64,000 bases of DNA from Pseudomonas sp. GD03919 (GTDB taxonomy: Bacteria; Pseudomonadota; Gammaproteobacteria; Pseudomonadales; Pseudomonadaceae): assembly GCF_029814935.1 (NCBI RefSeq), contig NZ_CP104582.1:2976001-3040000 (forward strand). Reading direction: 5' to 3'. A program made the translations under genes and the position numbers. A model generated the notes under the pieces. The model made no database searches and was not told the origin of the DNA. It worked only from the letters and a program-made list of their open reading frames with translations. Positions within the stretch are counted from its first letter, which is position 1, and each line of letters opens with the position of its first letter. Below are positions 10,162 to 18,586 of the stretch, in pieces.

Positions 10162-10480
10162 ATGCCCCCGCAAAGCCGCCACACCAAGCACCAAGGACGC
10201 CCTGCTGGATGAGTTCCAGGCTCTGGTCAGCGACACCGAGAAGCTCCTGCAGCATTCCGCCAGCCTTGCCGGTGAACAGGCCGAAGCGTTGCGCGAGGAC
10301 ATTCGCAGCAGCTTGAGCCGCGCCCGTGAAACCCTGCACAACGCCGAGTCGGGTTTGCGCGAGCAGGGCAAGATGGCCGTCGATGCCACCGAAGACTACG
10401 TGCACAAGCACCCCTGGCAGGCGTTGGGTCTGTCGGCCGCCATCGGCCTGGTGCTCGGCCTGCTGATCAGCCGCCGTTGA
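10154..10480 (+). CDS. DUF883 (ElaB/YqjD-like) membrane-anchored protein, start region frameshifted
   Basis: The body is a typical DUF883 protein: a helical, charged stalk (STKDALLDEFQALVSDTEKL) followed by a C-terminal helix of about 17 residues ending SRR that anchors it in the inner membrane. In E. coli, YqjD/ElaB bind ribosomes at the membrane in stationary phase. The open frame can only start at a TTG (10154) that abuts AGAGGA. The ideal ATG at 10162, eight bases from that box, is out of frame by one because of a CCCCC run at 10165-10169. With four Cs it would read MPRKAATPSTKDA, the expected N-terminus. It is the first gene of a trio with 10489 and 10845. Confidence 0.75.
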   Translation: MLTCPRKAATPSTKDALLDEFQALVSDTEKLLQHSASLAGEQAEALREDIRSSLSRARETLHNAESGLREQGKMAVDATEDYVHKHPWQALGLSAAIGLVLGLLISRR

Positions 10481-10488
10481 CTGCGCCC

Positions 10489-10848
10489 ATGTCCAACGGA
10501 CCCTCGCCACGACGTCTGGGCGCAGCTTTTCTGGGCTTGCTCCAGGGTCATGTGGCGTTGCTGGCCCACGAACTGGAAGACCAGCGCAACCAGGCACTGC
10601 GCGCGCTGCTGCTCGGCGGCCTGTGCCTGGCCTTCGCCCTGCTTCTGCTGATGGGCCTTTCCGCTGTGCTGATGATTCTCTACTGGGAGTCGCACCGCCT
10701 GACAGTCGCCATAGGCCTGTGCCTGTTCTACGGATCCGGCCTGCTCGCTTGCGGCGCCTGGCTGCTGACCAGCCTGCGCAATGCCGAGCCACCGTTCAGC
10801 GCCAGCCTGGAAGAACTGCAACGCGACCGCGAGCAACTGCTGCCATGA
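10489..10848 (+). CDS. YqjE-like phage-holin-superfamily membrane protein (DUF1469)
   Basis: A 119-aa protein with two closely spaced membrane helices (about residues 40-65 and 70-95) and charged termini (LEELQRDREQ at the end). It matches the YqjE/DUF1469 family, often labelled phage holin family, but its chromosomal partners DUF883 and the YqjK-like protein argue for a cellular envelope role and not lysis. The ATG at 10489 is chosen over a TTG four codons earlier that overlaps the previous stop. The stop overlaps the next gene by four bases. Confidence 0.8.
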   Translation: MSNGPSPRRLGAAFLGLLQGHVALLAHELEDQRNQALRALLLGGLCLAFALLLLMGLSAVLMILYWESHRLTVAIGLCLFYGSGLLACGAWLLTSLRNAEPPFSASLEELQRDREQLLP

Positions 10849-11144
10849 CGCCCATTCTGCCCCCAGGCGCCTCGCGCCGAGAGCTGCGCAAAGCCGTGCT
10901 GCGCATGCGCCTGGAGATGCATCGCCAGGAACTGCGCCATGAAATGCTGCAGATCAGCCAGCCACTCAAACAGGTACGCGAATACGGGCAGCGCCTGCGC
11001 CAGGGCAATGCACCTTTTTTGCTCACGGGCGGTGTTCTGGCACTGGCCGGCCTGCTCGGCGGCAAACGCGGTTGGCGGCGCTGGTTACGTCTGGCCCTGA
11101 TCATGGCGCCACTGCTTAGACGCCGGCAAAGCAGCGTGGACTGA
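10845..11144 (+). CDS. YqjK-like small basic protein
   Basis: A 99-aa, strongly basic protein: an N-terminal helix dense in Arg and Glu (SRRELRKAVLRMRLEMHRQE), one central hydrophobic segment (about residues 59-70) and an Arg/Trp-rich C-terminal segment. Order and size match the yqjD-yqjE-yqjK arrangement of enterobacteria, so the YqjK-like label rests partly on context. The start overlaps the previous stop (ATGA). Function is unknown. Confidence 0.65.
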   Translation: MTPILPPGASRRELRKAVLRMRLEMHRQELRHEMLQISQPLKQVREYGQRLRQGNAPFLLTGGVLALAGLLGGKRGWRRWLRLALIMAPLLRRRQSSVD

Positions 11145-11187
11145 TACCGGTATTGGTCTAGACCTGGACTGGCCGCGTTCTTGCTTG

Positions 11188-11220
11188 GTTGAGCCGCTCA
11201 GCTGCCACGTGCGGCTCAAC
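11188..11220. promoter_or_regulatory. 10-bp inverted repeat upstream of the EAL gene
   Basis: GTTGAGCCGC (11188-11197) pairs perfectly with GCGGCTCAAC (11211-11220) around a 13-base spacer. It ends 24 bases before the GTG start. There is no T-tract, so a protein operator or a leader hairpin fits better than a terminator. The role is unknown. Confidence 0.4.
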
Positions 11221-11243
11221 TACCACGACTAAGGACGCCCCAG

Positions 11244-12407
11244 GTGATCGACGGACAGCCCTTCGCCGTCTTCCAACCCTTTATCGACACCGCCACCGGC
11301 CGTATCGCCGGCGTGGAGGCGTTGGCGCGACTGCGCGATGCTCATGGCCAGGCCCATTCGGCCGGGCCACTGTTCGCCGATCCGAAGACCCCGCCCGCCG
11401 CCCTGCGTCGCCTCGACCGACAGGTTCGCGAGGATGCCCTGCGCCGCTTTCACCAGGCACCGGCGGACTGGTTCCTCAGCATCAACATCTCGCCACGCTG
11501 GATCAGCCGTTTGCGCCCGGCGCAACCGCTGCCCAGCCTGATCCAACTGCAGCGCAGCGGTATCGAGCCGACGCGCATCGTCTTCGAGATCACCGAGCTG
11601 GGCGGCGCCAGCCAGCGCCTGCCTGACGTGGTCGCGCGCTACCGCGAGGCTGGCGCGCGCATCGCCATCGACGACTTCGGCGCCGGCTACTCGCAGCTCG
11701 ATCGCGTGCTGGCGCTGCAACCCGATATCCTCAAGCTGGACATGCGCCTGTTCCAGGAGGCCGCACGTGGCGGCCCCAGCGGCGAAGTGGTCAAGGCACT
11801 GGCGCAAATGGCGGAGAAAACCGGCTGCTGGATCATCGCGGAAGGGGTGGAAACCGAGGCCGAATTGAATTTCGCTCTGGAATGCGGCGCGCGCTACGTG
11901 CAGGGCTTTCTGTTCGCCAGGCCGGAAGAAGAGTTCTTCGCCAGCGATGCCTTCGTCGGTCGCTTCGCCCGCCTGCGCGACAGCTACGTGCAGCAGAAAC
12001 TCGCCGAGCGCGCGCGTCTGGTCAATCTGCGTCAGCAACTGGCCGAGCTGATGGCAGAACTGAAGTCCTGGGCCGAGAGCGGCGCGCCAACCAGCGGCCT
12101 GAGCTCGCCTGACAATTACCCCTGGCTGCTGCGCACCTATCAGTGTGATCGCCACGGCACCCAGCTCACACCGAACCTGGAATGGCGCCAGCAGGCCTGG
12201 CACGCCGATGATCGCTACCTCCGGCACAACTGGTCCTGGCGCCCCTACTTCTATCAACTGCTGACCGAAGGCTGGGAAGAGCGGCGCCTGACCCTCTCCA
12301 CCACATACCGTGACGCCACCACCAACCAGTACTGCCTCACGGCTGGCCAGTTCATCGACAACGGTCGCCGCTTGCTGCTGGTGGACATCGACGCTGCCGG
12401 TCTGTAG
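11244..12407 (+). CDS. EAL-domain cyclic-di-GMP phosphodiesterase with C-terminal YkuI_C-like sensor
   Basis: A 387-aa cytosolic protein. The N-terminal EAL domain (about residues 1-235) keeps the signatures for hydrolysing c-di-GMP to pGpG: GVEALARL, NISPRW, ITELG, IDDFGAGYS, LKLDMRLF, IAEGVET and QGFLFARP. The C-terminal part (about 265-387, with YLRHNWSWRPYFYQ and TLSTTYRDATTNQYC) resembles the PAS/Cache-like domain of YkuI-type EAL proteins, so it probably senses a small ligand. There is no GGDEF domain and no membrane segment. The start is the GTG at 11244 with AAGGA eight bases upstream. It precedes the dGTPase gene in the same direction. Confidence 0.85.
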   Translation: MIDGQPFAVFQPFIDTATGRIAGVEALARLRDAHGQAHSAGPLFADPKTPPAALRRLDRQVREDALRRFHQAPADWFLSINISPRWISRLRPAQPLPSLIQLQRSGIEPTRIVFEITELGGASQRLPDVVARYREAGARIAIDDFGAGYSQLDRVLALQPDILKLDMRLFQEAARGGPSGEVVKALAQMAEKTGCWIIAEGVETEAELNFALECGARYVQGFLFARPEEEFFASDAFVGRFARLRDSYVQQKLAERARLVNLRQQLAELMAELKSWAESGAPTSGLSSPDNYPWLLRTYQCDRHGTQLTPNLEWRQQAWHADDRYLRHNWSWRPYFYQLLTEGWEERRLTLSTTYRDATTNQYCLTAGQFIDNGRRLLLVDIDAAGL

Positions 12408-12479
12408 CCAAGCCGGGGTTGCAGGCAGCGGCACGAACACCCAAGCTAGGGGCCTGGATCAACCTGGCGAGGATCGGCC

Positions 12480-13811
12480 TTGGATTGGCACACCCTGCTC
12501 ACCCGTGAACGTCTCGGCAAACCCGCACCCAGCTCGGCAGAGCTGGGCCGCAGCCCCTTCCACAAGGATCATGACCGCATCATCTTCTCCGGTGCGTTCC
12601 GTCGTCTCGGGCGCAAGACGCAAGTGCATCCAGTTTCCAGTAACGACCATATCCATACGCGCCTGACCCACTCACTGGAAGTCAGCTGCGTCGGCCGCTC
12701 GCTGGCCATGCGCGTCGGCGAGATGTTGCGTGACGAGTTGCCGGACTGGTGCACACCGAGCGACCTGGGCATGGTCGTGCAGTCCGCCTGTCTGGCTCAC
12801 GATATCGGCAACCCGCCATTCGGCCACTCCGGTGAAGACGCCATCCGTCACTGGTTCCAGCAAGCCGCCGGGCGCGGCTGGCTGGATGCGATGAGCGATG
12901 CCGAACGCGGCGACTTTCTCAATTTCGAAGGCAATGCCCAGGGTTTTCGTGTGCTCACCCAACTGGAATACCACCAGTTCGATGGCGGTACGCGGCTGAC
13001 CTACGCCACCCTCGGCACGTACCTGAAGTACCCCTGGACGGCCCGTCACGCCGATGCCCAGGGTTACAAGAAGCACAAGTTCGGCTGTTACCAGAGCGAG
13101 CTGCCGTTGCTCGAACAGATCGCCGCCAAGCTCGAGCTGCCGCAACTGGAGGCGCAGCGTTGGGCACGCCACCCGCTGGTCTACCTGATGGAGGCCGCGG
13201 ACGATATCTGCTACGGCCTGATCGACCTGGAGGACGGCGTGGAGATGGAGCTGCTCGACTACACCGAGGTCGAGGCGCTGCTGCTTGATCTGGTCGGCGA
13301 CGACCTGCCGGAGACCTATCGCCAGCTCGGCCCCAAGGACTCGCGCCGACGCAAGCTGGCGATTCTGCGCGGCAAGGCCATCGAACACCTGACCAACGCG
13401 GCGGCCAGCGCCTTCGTCGAACAGCAGCAGACCCTGCTCGGCGGTGGCCTGCAGGGCGATCTGGTGGAACACATGCACGGCGCAGCCAAACGCTGCGTAC
13501 AGAGTGCAAAGTCCCTGGCGCGCGAGAAGATCTTCCACGACAAGCGCAAGACGCTGCACGAGATAGGCGCCTACACCACGCTGGAAATTCTCCTCAACGC
13601 CTTCTGCGGCGCGGCATTGGAGCTGCATAGTGGGCGACCGCTGTCATTCAAGCATCGCCGTATTCTCGATCTGCTCAGTTACTATGCGCCGGAACCGGGC
13701 TGGCCGCTGTATCGCTCGTTCATGCGGGTGATCGACTTCATCGCCGGCATGACGGACAGCTACGCGACGGAAATGGCGCGGGAGATGACTGGCCGCACGA
13801 GCCCGATCTGA
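12480..13811 (+). CDS. dgt: dGTP triphosphohydrolase family protein
   Basis: A 443-aa HD-domain enzyme that splits dGTP (or other dNTPs in this branch) to deoxynucleoside and triphosphate, tuning dNTP pools. The N-terminus [21 protein letters not shown] and metal site residues His64 (RLTHSLEVS) and His107-Asp108 ([16 protein letters not shown]) are intact, with a later Asp in [16 protein letters not shown]. The start is a TTG at 12480 with AGGA six bases upstream; the frame has no better-placed start. It lies between the EAL and FUSC-like genes. Confidence 0.92.
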   Translation: MDWHTLLTRERLGKPAPSSAELGRSPFHKDHDRIIFSGAFRRLGRKTQVHPVSSNDHIHTRLTHSLEVSCVGRSLAMRVGEMLRDELPDWCTPSDLGMVVQSACLAHDIGNPPFGHSGEDAIRHWFQQAAGRGWLDAMSDAERGDFLNFEGNAQGFRVLTQLEYHQFDGGTRLTYATLGTYLKYPWTARHADAQGYKKHKFGCYQSELPLLEQIAAKLELPQLEAQRWARHPLVYLMEAADDICYGLIDLEDGVEMELLDYTEVEALLLDLVGDDLPETYRQLGPKDSRRRKLAILRGKAIEHLTNAAASAFVEQQQTLLGGGLQGDLVEHMHGAAKRCVQSAKSLAREKIFHDKRKTLHEIGAYTTLEILLNAFCGAALELHSGRPLSFKHRRILDLLSYYAPEPGWPLYRSFMRVIDFIAGMTDSYATEMAREMTGRTSPI

Positions 13812-13822
13812 CGAACACGCGC

Positions 13823-14883
13823 ATGAAGAACCTGATTCGCACTACATTCACCTGGCATGCCGGCCCGCCGGCCCGCCGGCCTGGGGCCCTGCCGTGGTCG
13901 CGGTGCTGGGCTGCGCCCTGCCGCTGGTGCTCGGCCTGTTCACCGCGCACAGCGGATTTCTCTGGGCCTCTGCCGGCGCCTTTCAGGCCGCCCAGGCCAA
14001 CCCGCTGCATCGCTTCGGCATGCTGCGCATGCTGCTGCTCACCGGCCTGGGCGCCTGCAGTGCCGGCCTCGGTTTCTGGGCCGGTGGTCACCCACTGGTG
14101 AGCCTGGGCATCTTCGCCGCCTTCGGCCTGCTGCTGGCCTGGCTGCAGCGCTTCGGCAGCGAAGCTGGCAAGCTGGGTATCGGCCTGTGCATCTGCCTGT
14201 GTCTCGGCCAGGGGCAGTTTGGTATCGGCAACCTGCACAATCCCTATGCAGTGGCCATGCTGTTCATTCTCGGCGGATTGTGGGTGATGCTACTGGCCTT
14301 CGGCCTGCGCGGCCTGCATGGTCTGCGCATGTGGCCGTACATGCCGCGTTTTCTCGCGATCCTCAAGGTGCTCAGGCGCCATGCGCAGCGCCTTCCCCGT
14401 CAGCAATGGCGCCTGCACGCCCTGGCCTGCATGCTGGCGTTCTCCGCGTCCGGGTTGATCGTCAATCTGGCCGGGTTGTCCCGCGGTTACTGGCTGACGC
14501 TGACGGTCATCAGCACGCTGCAGTTGGAATTTCAGGGCAGCCTGGTTCGCGCCCTGCAAGCCAGCCTGGCCAGCCTGAGCGCGGCCGGTCTGCTGATTCT
14601 CTTCGGCCACAGCCTGCAAAGCCCACCCATGATGGTGATGACCCTGCTGGCACTGGTATTTCTCAGCCGCGCGCTGCAAGCCAATCACTACGGCCTGTTC
14701 GTGCTGCAGACCAGCCTGTGCTTCGTGCTCCTGGCCGAGAGCCTGTCGCAGGACTGGCACCTGGCCGAGGTACGCCTGCTCAATGCGCTGATCGGCATCT
14801 CTCTGACCCTGACGGTCGCCCTGCTGGTGCATGGTCTGCGCCTGCGTCTGAACAAACCGGCGCAGCCCGAGCGCACCCCGTAA
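13823..14883 (+). pseudogene. FUSC-like integral membrane protein, frameshifted by an extra 8-bp repeat
   Basis: The gene should start at ATG 13823 (MKNLIRTTFTWHAG) but runs into the wrong frame; the rest of the protein, about 330 residues of membrane-rich sequence beginning AWGPAVVAVLGCALPL, is in the frame that ends at 14883. The break lies in three tandem 8-bp units, GCCGGCCC, GCCGGCCC and GCCGGCCT, at 13859-13882. With only two units the reading would be WHAGPPAWGPAVVAVLG without interruption. The product would have an N-terminal block of about five helices, a basic loop (LRRHAQRLPRQQW) and a second block of about five, as in the FUSC/YccS-type families proposed to export aromatic or other organic acids. 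As read, only a short stub is made unless translation restarts at GTG 13894. Confidence 0.75.
13859..13882. repeat. 8-bp tandem repeat, three units
   Basis: Three adjacent units (13859-13866, 13867-13874, 13875-13882) differ only in the last base of the third. The unit length is not a multiple of three, so copy-number change switches the reading frame of the FUSC-like gene. Confidence 0.9.
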
Positions 14884-14965
14884 CGGCCTTTATAACGTTT
14901 CGGCAGATTCGCTCACTCTTCACTATGCTGCTCTAGCCAGCAGCGCTTGCAAGGAGTGATATGCG

Positions 14966-17908
14966 ATGCCCCCCCTGTACGAACGTCGTTTCCCTCTGCA
15001 TGTTCATATCAGCGTTCTGTTCACGCTGTTACTGCTGCTGACTGGCGTGGTGCTGGGCCTGTTCAACTATCAGCAAACCAGCCGAATGATCTTCTCCAGC
15101 AGCGCGACCCTGTTCGAGCGCATTCAACAGGACGTGCAAAGGGACCTGGACAGCACCTAACGGCCCATCCGCCATCTGCTCAGCCTGCTGGCGTTGCAGC
15201 CTGCCACACAGGCCGACACACTGGACGAACGCCTGCAGTTGCTGCCGCTATTCGTTCAGGCCCTGCGCGACAACCCCAAACTGGCGTCGATTTACCTCGG
15301 CTACGGGGATGGCGACTTCTTCATGGTCAGGCCGCTGCGCAGCGACATGCTCAAGCAGCGTTTCAATGCCCCCGAGAAAGCCGCTTACCAGGTCTGGAGC
15401 ATCGACCGCAGCAGCGCCACAACCGACAGCGACTACCTGTTCTTCGACGGTTCGCTGAACCCGCTCAGCCGCCGCCAGAAACTCAACGAGCCCTACGATC
15501 CTCGCCAGCGCGAGTGGTTCAAGCGTGCCCGCAGCGATGGCGGACAGATCACGACTGCGCCTTATCTGTTTTTCTCCAGCCAGGATATCGGTACCACACT
15601 GGCCAGACGCAGTGGCCTGACCACCGTGATCGGCGCCGATCTTACCCTGGCTGACCTCTCGGCCACGCTAGCCAACCACCGCGTCACCGCCAACACCCAG
15701 ATCGTGCTGGCCGATGGTGAAGGCAACGCCGTGGCCTACCCTGACAGCAGCCGCCTGTTCAAGGCGCTCGACGGCAAGGTATCGCTGGTCAAGGTCAGTG
15801 AGCTCAACCCTGCCCTGGGTGAGCTGCTGGCCGGACAGTTGAACGAACAGGACGCAGGTGTCATCGAGCTGGCCAAGCAGCGCTGGGCCATGGCCCAGCG
15901 GCACATTCAGGAGGGTGGCCCGCAGGGCTTGCATCTGGCCCTGCTGGTACCCGAGCAGGAGTTGCTGGCCGATGCCTATCGCATCCGCTGGCAGGGCGCC
16001 CTGATTACCCTCACGACCCTGCTGCTGTGCCTGCCACTGGGCTGGCTGACGTCACGCCTGGTGGTCAAACCGTTACGCAGCCTGGTGCAGGAAGCGCAGG
16101 CCATCCGCCGTTTCGACTTCAGCTATCCGGCCAGCGGCCGCTCGCCGATTCTCGAGGTCGACCAGTTGGCGGTGTCAATGAGCCGCATGAAGGACACCCT
16201 GTCGAGCTTTCTCGATATTGCTGCCAGCCTCTCGGCAGAAACCCAGTTCGACGCGCTGATCAAGCGCGTAATGGATGCCACCGTCTCCATCAGTGCGGCC
16301 CAGGGCGGCCTGTTGTATCTGCTGGACAACGACAGCGGTCGCCTGGAACCACAGGGGCTGGTGCTCGACGGCCAGAGCAGGAGCCTGGCCGAGCTGGGTA
16401 TTGAACCGCTGGCCCATGATGCGCCCAGCCTGCCCGCCTGGCTGCAGGGCCCGGCCAGCGGTGGCGCGAGCATTGCCACGTCCATCGGCTTCGATCAGGC
16501 GGGGCAGTTCCAGGGGCTGCTGTCGGCCATGGACAGCCCGCGCCTGCATCTGATCGCGGCCAGTCTGCACAACCGCCAGGGTGACACCGTGGGCGTACTG
16601 GTACTGCTACAACGCGATAGCGGTGAGAACAGCGAAAGTATGCTCAATGCCGACCGCGTTGCCTTCGTCGATGCCGTATCGGGCAGCGCCGCCCTGTGCA
16701 TCGAGAGCCAGCGCCTGCTGGCCAGGCAGCGGCAACTGCTCGATGCCTTCATCCAGCTGATCGCCGGCGCCATCGATGCCAAGAGCCCTTATACCGGCGG
16801 TCACTGTCAGCGCGTGCCGGAAATCACCCTGATGCTGGCCCGCGCCGCTGCCGAGAGCGACGCCCCCGAGTTTCGTGACTACAACCCCAGCGACGAAGAA
16901 TGGGAAGCGCTGCATATCGCCGCCTGGCTGCACGATTGCGGCAAGGTCACCACCCCCGAGTACGTGGTGGACAAGGCGACCAAGCTGGAAACCCTGTATG
17001 ACCGCATCCATGAAATACGCATGCGCTTCGAAGTGCTCAAGCGTGATGCCTGGATCGCCTATTGGCGGGGTCGTGCCGAGGGCGGTGACGACACGGCACT
17101 GGCCGCCCTGCGTGACCAGTTGCTGAGCGACCTGGACGACGAGTTCGCCTTCATCGCACGTATCAATCTTGGTGGAGAAGCCATGGCCGATGAGGATCAA
17201 ACCCGTCTCGGACGCATCGCCGAGCGCCGCTGGTTACGCACCCTGGACAATCGCCTGGGGGTTTCCTGGGAAGAAGCCAAGCGCATGGAGCGCACACCGG
17301 CGCCGCCACTGCCAGTGGAAGAGCCGCTGCTGGCTGATCGCCCTGAGCACCTGATCGCACGTGCCGAGCAGGACGTGATTGCAGCGGACAATCGCTGGGG
17401 CTTCAAACTGGACGTGCCAGCCTACAAGTTCAACCGTGGTGAGCTGCACAACCTGGGCATCGCCCGGGGCACGTTGACGGCTGAAGAGCGCTACATCATC
17501 AACCACCATATCGTGCAGACCATTCTCATGCTCGATCGTCTGCCCTTCCCCAAACACCTGCAGAACGTTACCGAAATAGCCGGTGGGCACCACGAAAAAA
17601 TGGACGGCACCGGTTATCCCAAGCGCCTGACGCGCGAGCAGATGAGCCTGCCAGCACGCATGATGGCAATCGCCGATATCTTCGAAGCCCTGACGGCCGT
17701 GGATCGTCCCTACAAGAAGGGCAAGAAGCTGTCGGAGGCGCTGAACATCATGGTCGGCATGTGCAAGGGCGCGCACATCGACCCGCAGCTGTTCGCTCTG
17801 TTCATTCGCGCCGGCATCTACCGGCGTTACGCCGAACGATTCATGCTGGCCGAACAGATCGACGCGGTGGATGAACAGGCGTTGCTGGAAAAGGCGGGAG
17901 CGCTGTAG
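14966..17908 (+). pseudogene. HD-GYP sensor protein interrupted by an in-frame TAA
   Basis: An AAGGAG box at 14951-14956 precedes ATG 14966. The first 64 codons encode a basic start and a membrane anchor (HVHISVLFTLLLLLTGVVLG), then TAA at 15158-15160, after which the same frame continues open to 17908. Read through, the protein would be 980 aa: anchor, periplasmic Cache-type domain (motif YDPRQREWFKRA), second membrane helix with HAMP near LVVKPLRSLV, a GAF-like domain, and an HD-GYP domain for c-di-GMP breakdown (GGHCQRVPE, LHDCGKV, HHEKMDGTGYPKRL). The catalytic part looks intact. Restart at TTG 15194 is possible but has no ribosome site and would lack the first anchor. It is probably inactive as read, or needs read-through. 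Confidence 0.8.
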
Positions 17909-18001
17909 GAGCGCTCCGCACAATCAACGCTGGCATCCGGCAGCCTGCTCGGGGCGGGCTACCTGATGACGGGCGCCAGAGAATCCGGCGCCGAGCCGCG
18001 A

Positions 18002-18343
18002 TCACGCCTGGTTGATCGGGTTTTCCGGGTACCAGACGTCCTGCAGCGGGCTGAGCTCGAATTTCTCCAGCTCGTTGCGGCCCTTGAGCCAGGCTTCAAC
18101 GGCAGCACGTTGCTCCTCGTTGACCGAGCCACGCTTGGCCAGGCAGACCAGACCGAAGTCCTCGCCACCCACGTAATCCAGACCATTGCCGGCGATGGCC
18201 TGGTCGAGGAACTGATCGACGAAATCGTCGAGGATCTTGTCGCTCAAGTCGGCCTTGAAGTTCAGGGTCAGCTCGAAGCCCAGTTCCTGAAATTCATCGA
18301 CACAGAGCTTCTTGCGCAGACGGCGGGAACGGTTGGTCGCCAT
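18002..18343 (-). CDS. yggL: YggL family ribosome-associated protein (DUF469)
   Basis: A 113-aa protein starting MATNRSRRLRKKLCVDEFQE. The basic N-terminus and the core (GFELTLNFKADLSDKILDDF) match the YggL/DUF469 family, small proteins reported to bind the large ribosomal subunit. The start is ATG 18343 with GAGGA upstream; the 58-codon upstream extension is low quality. It is convergent with the HD-GYP gene and divergent from dacB. Confidence 0.88.
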   Translation of the reverse strand: MATNRSRRLRKKLCVDEFQELGFELTLNFKADLSDKILDDFVDQFLDQAIAGNGLDYVGGEDFGLVCLAKRGSVNEEQRAAVEAWLKGRNELEKFELSPLQDVWYPENPINQA

Positions 18344-18586
18344 GAAACAATCCTCAGAGGTGATAACGCGCCGCACTCTAGCAGTTTCCCCGGCAGAGCG
18401 CCCGCTTTGTCTCGCCTGATCACCCTGTCCGGGGTCTGCACGGCAGCTGTTGGCCGCATTGTTTTTCACCTGCCAACCCCGACTGCAGAGCCGTCTCTTG
18501 CGGCATAATGTCGGCAACTTTTACCGGGGTCGGACGGTCGTCTGTCCGACTTCTCATTACCGCCTAGCTGCGCAAGGTTTCTGCCG

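Noticed and set aside
10489..10848. Phage holin and therefore prophage remnant
   Set aside because: No other phage gene nearby; the DUF883/YqjE/YqjK-like trio is a chromosomal arrangement.
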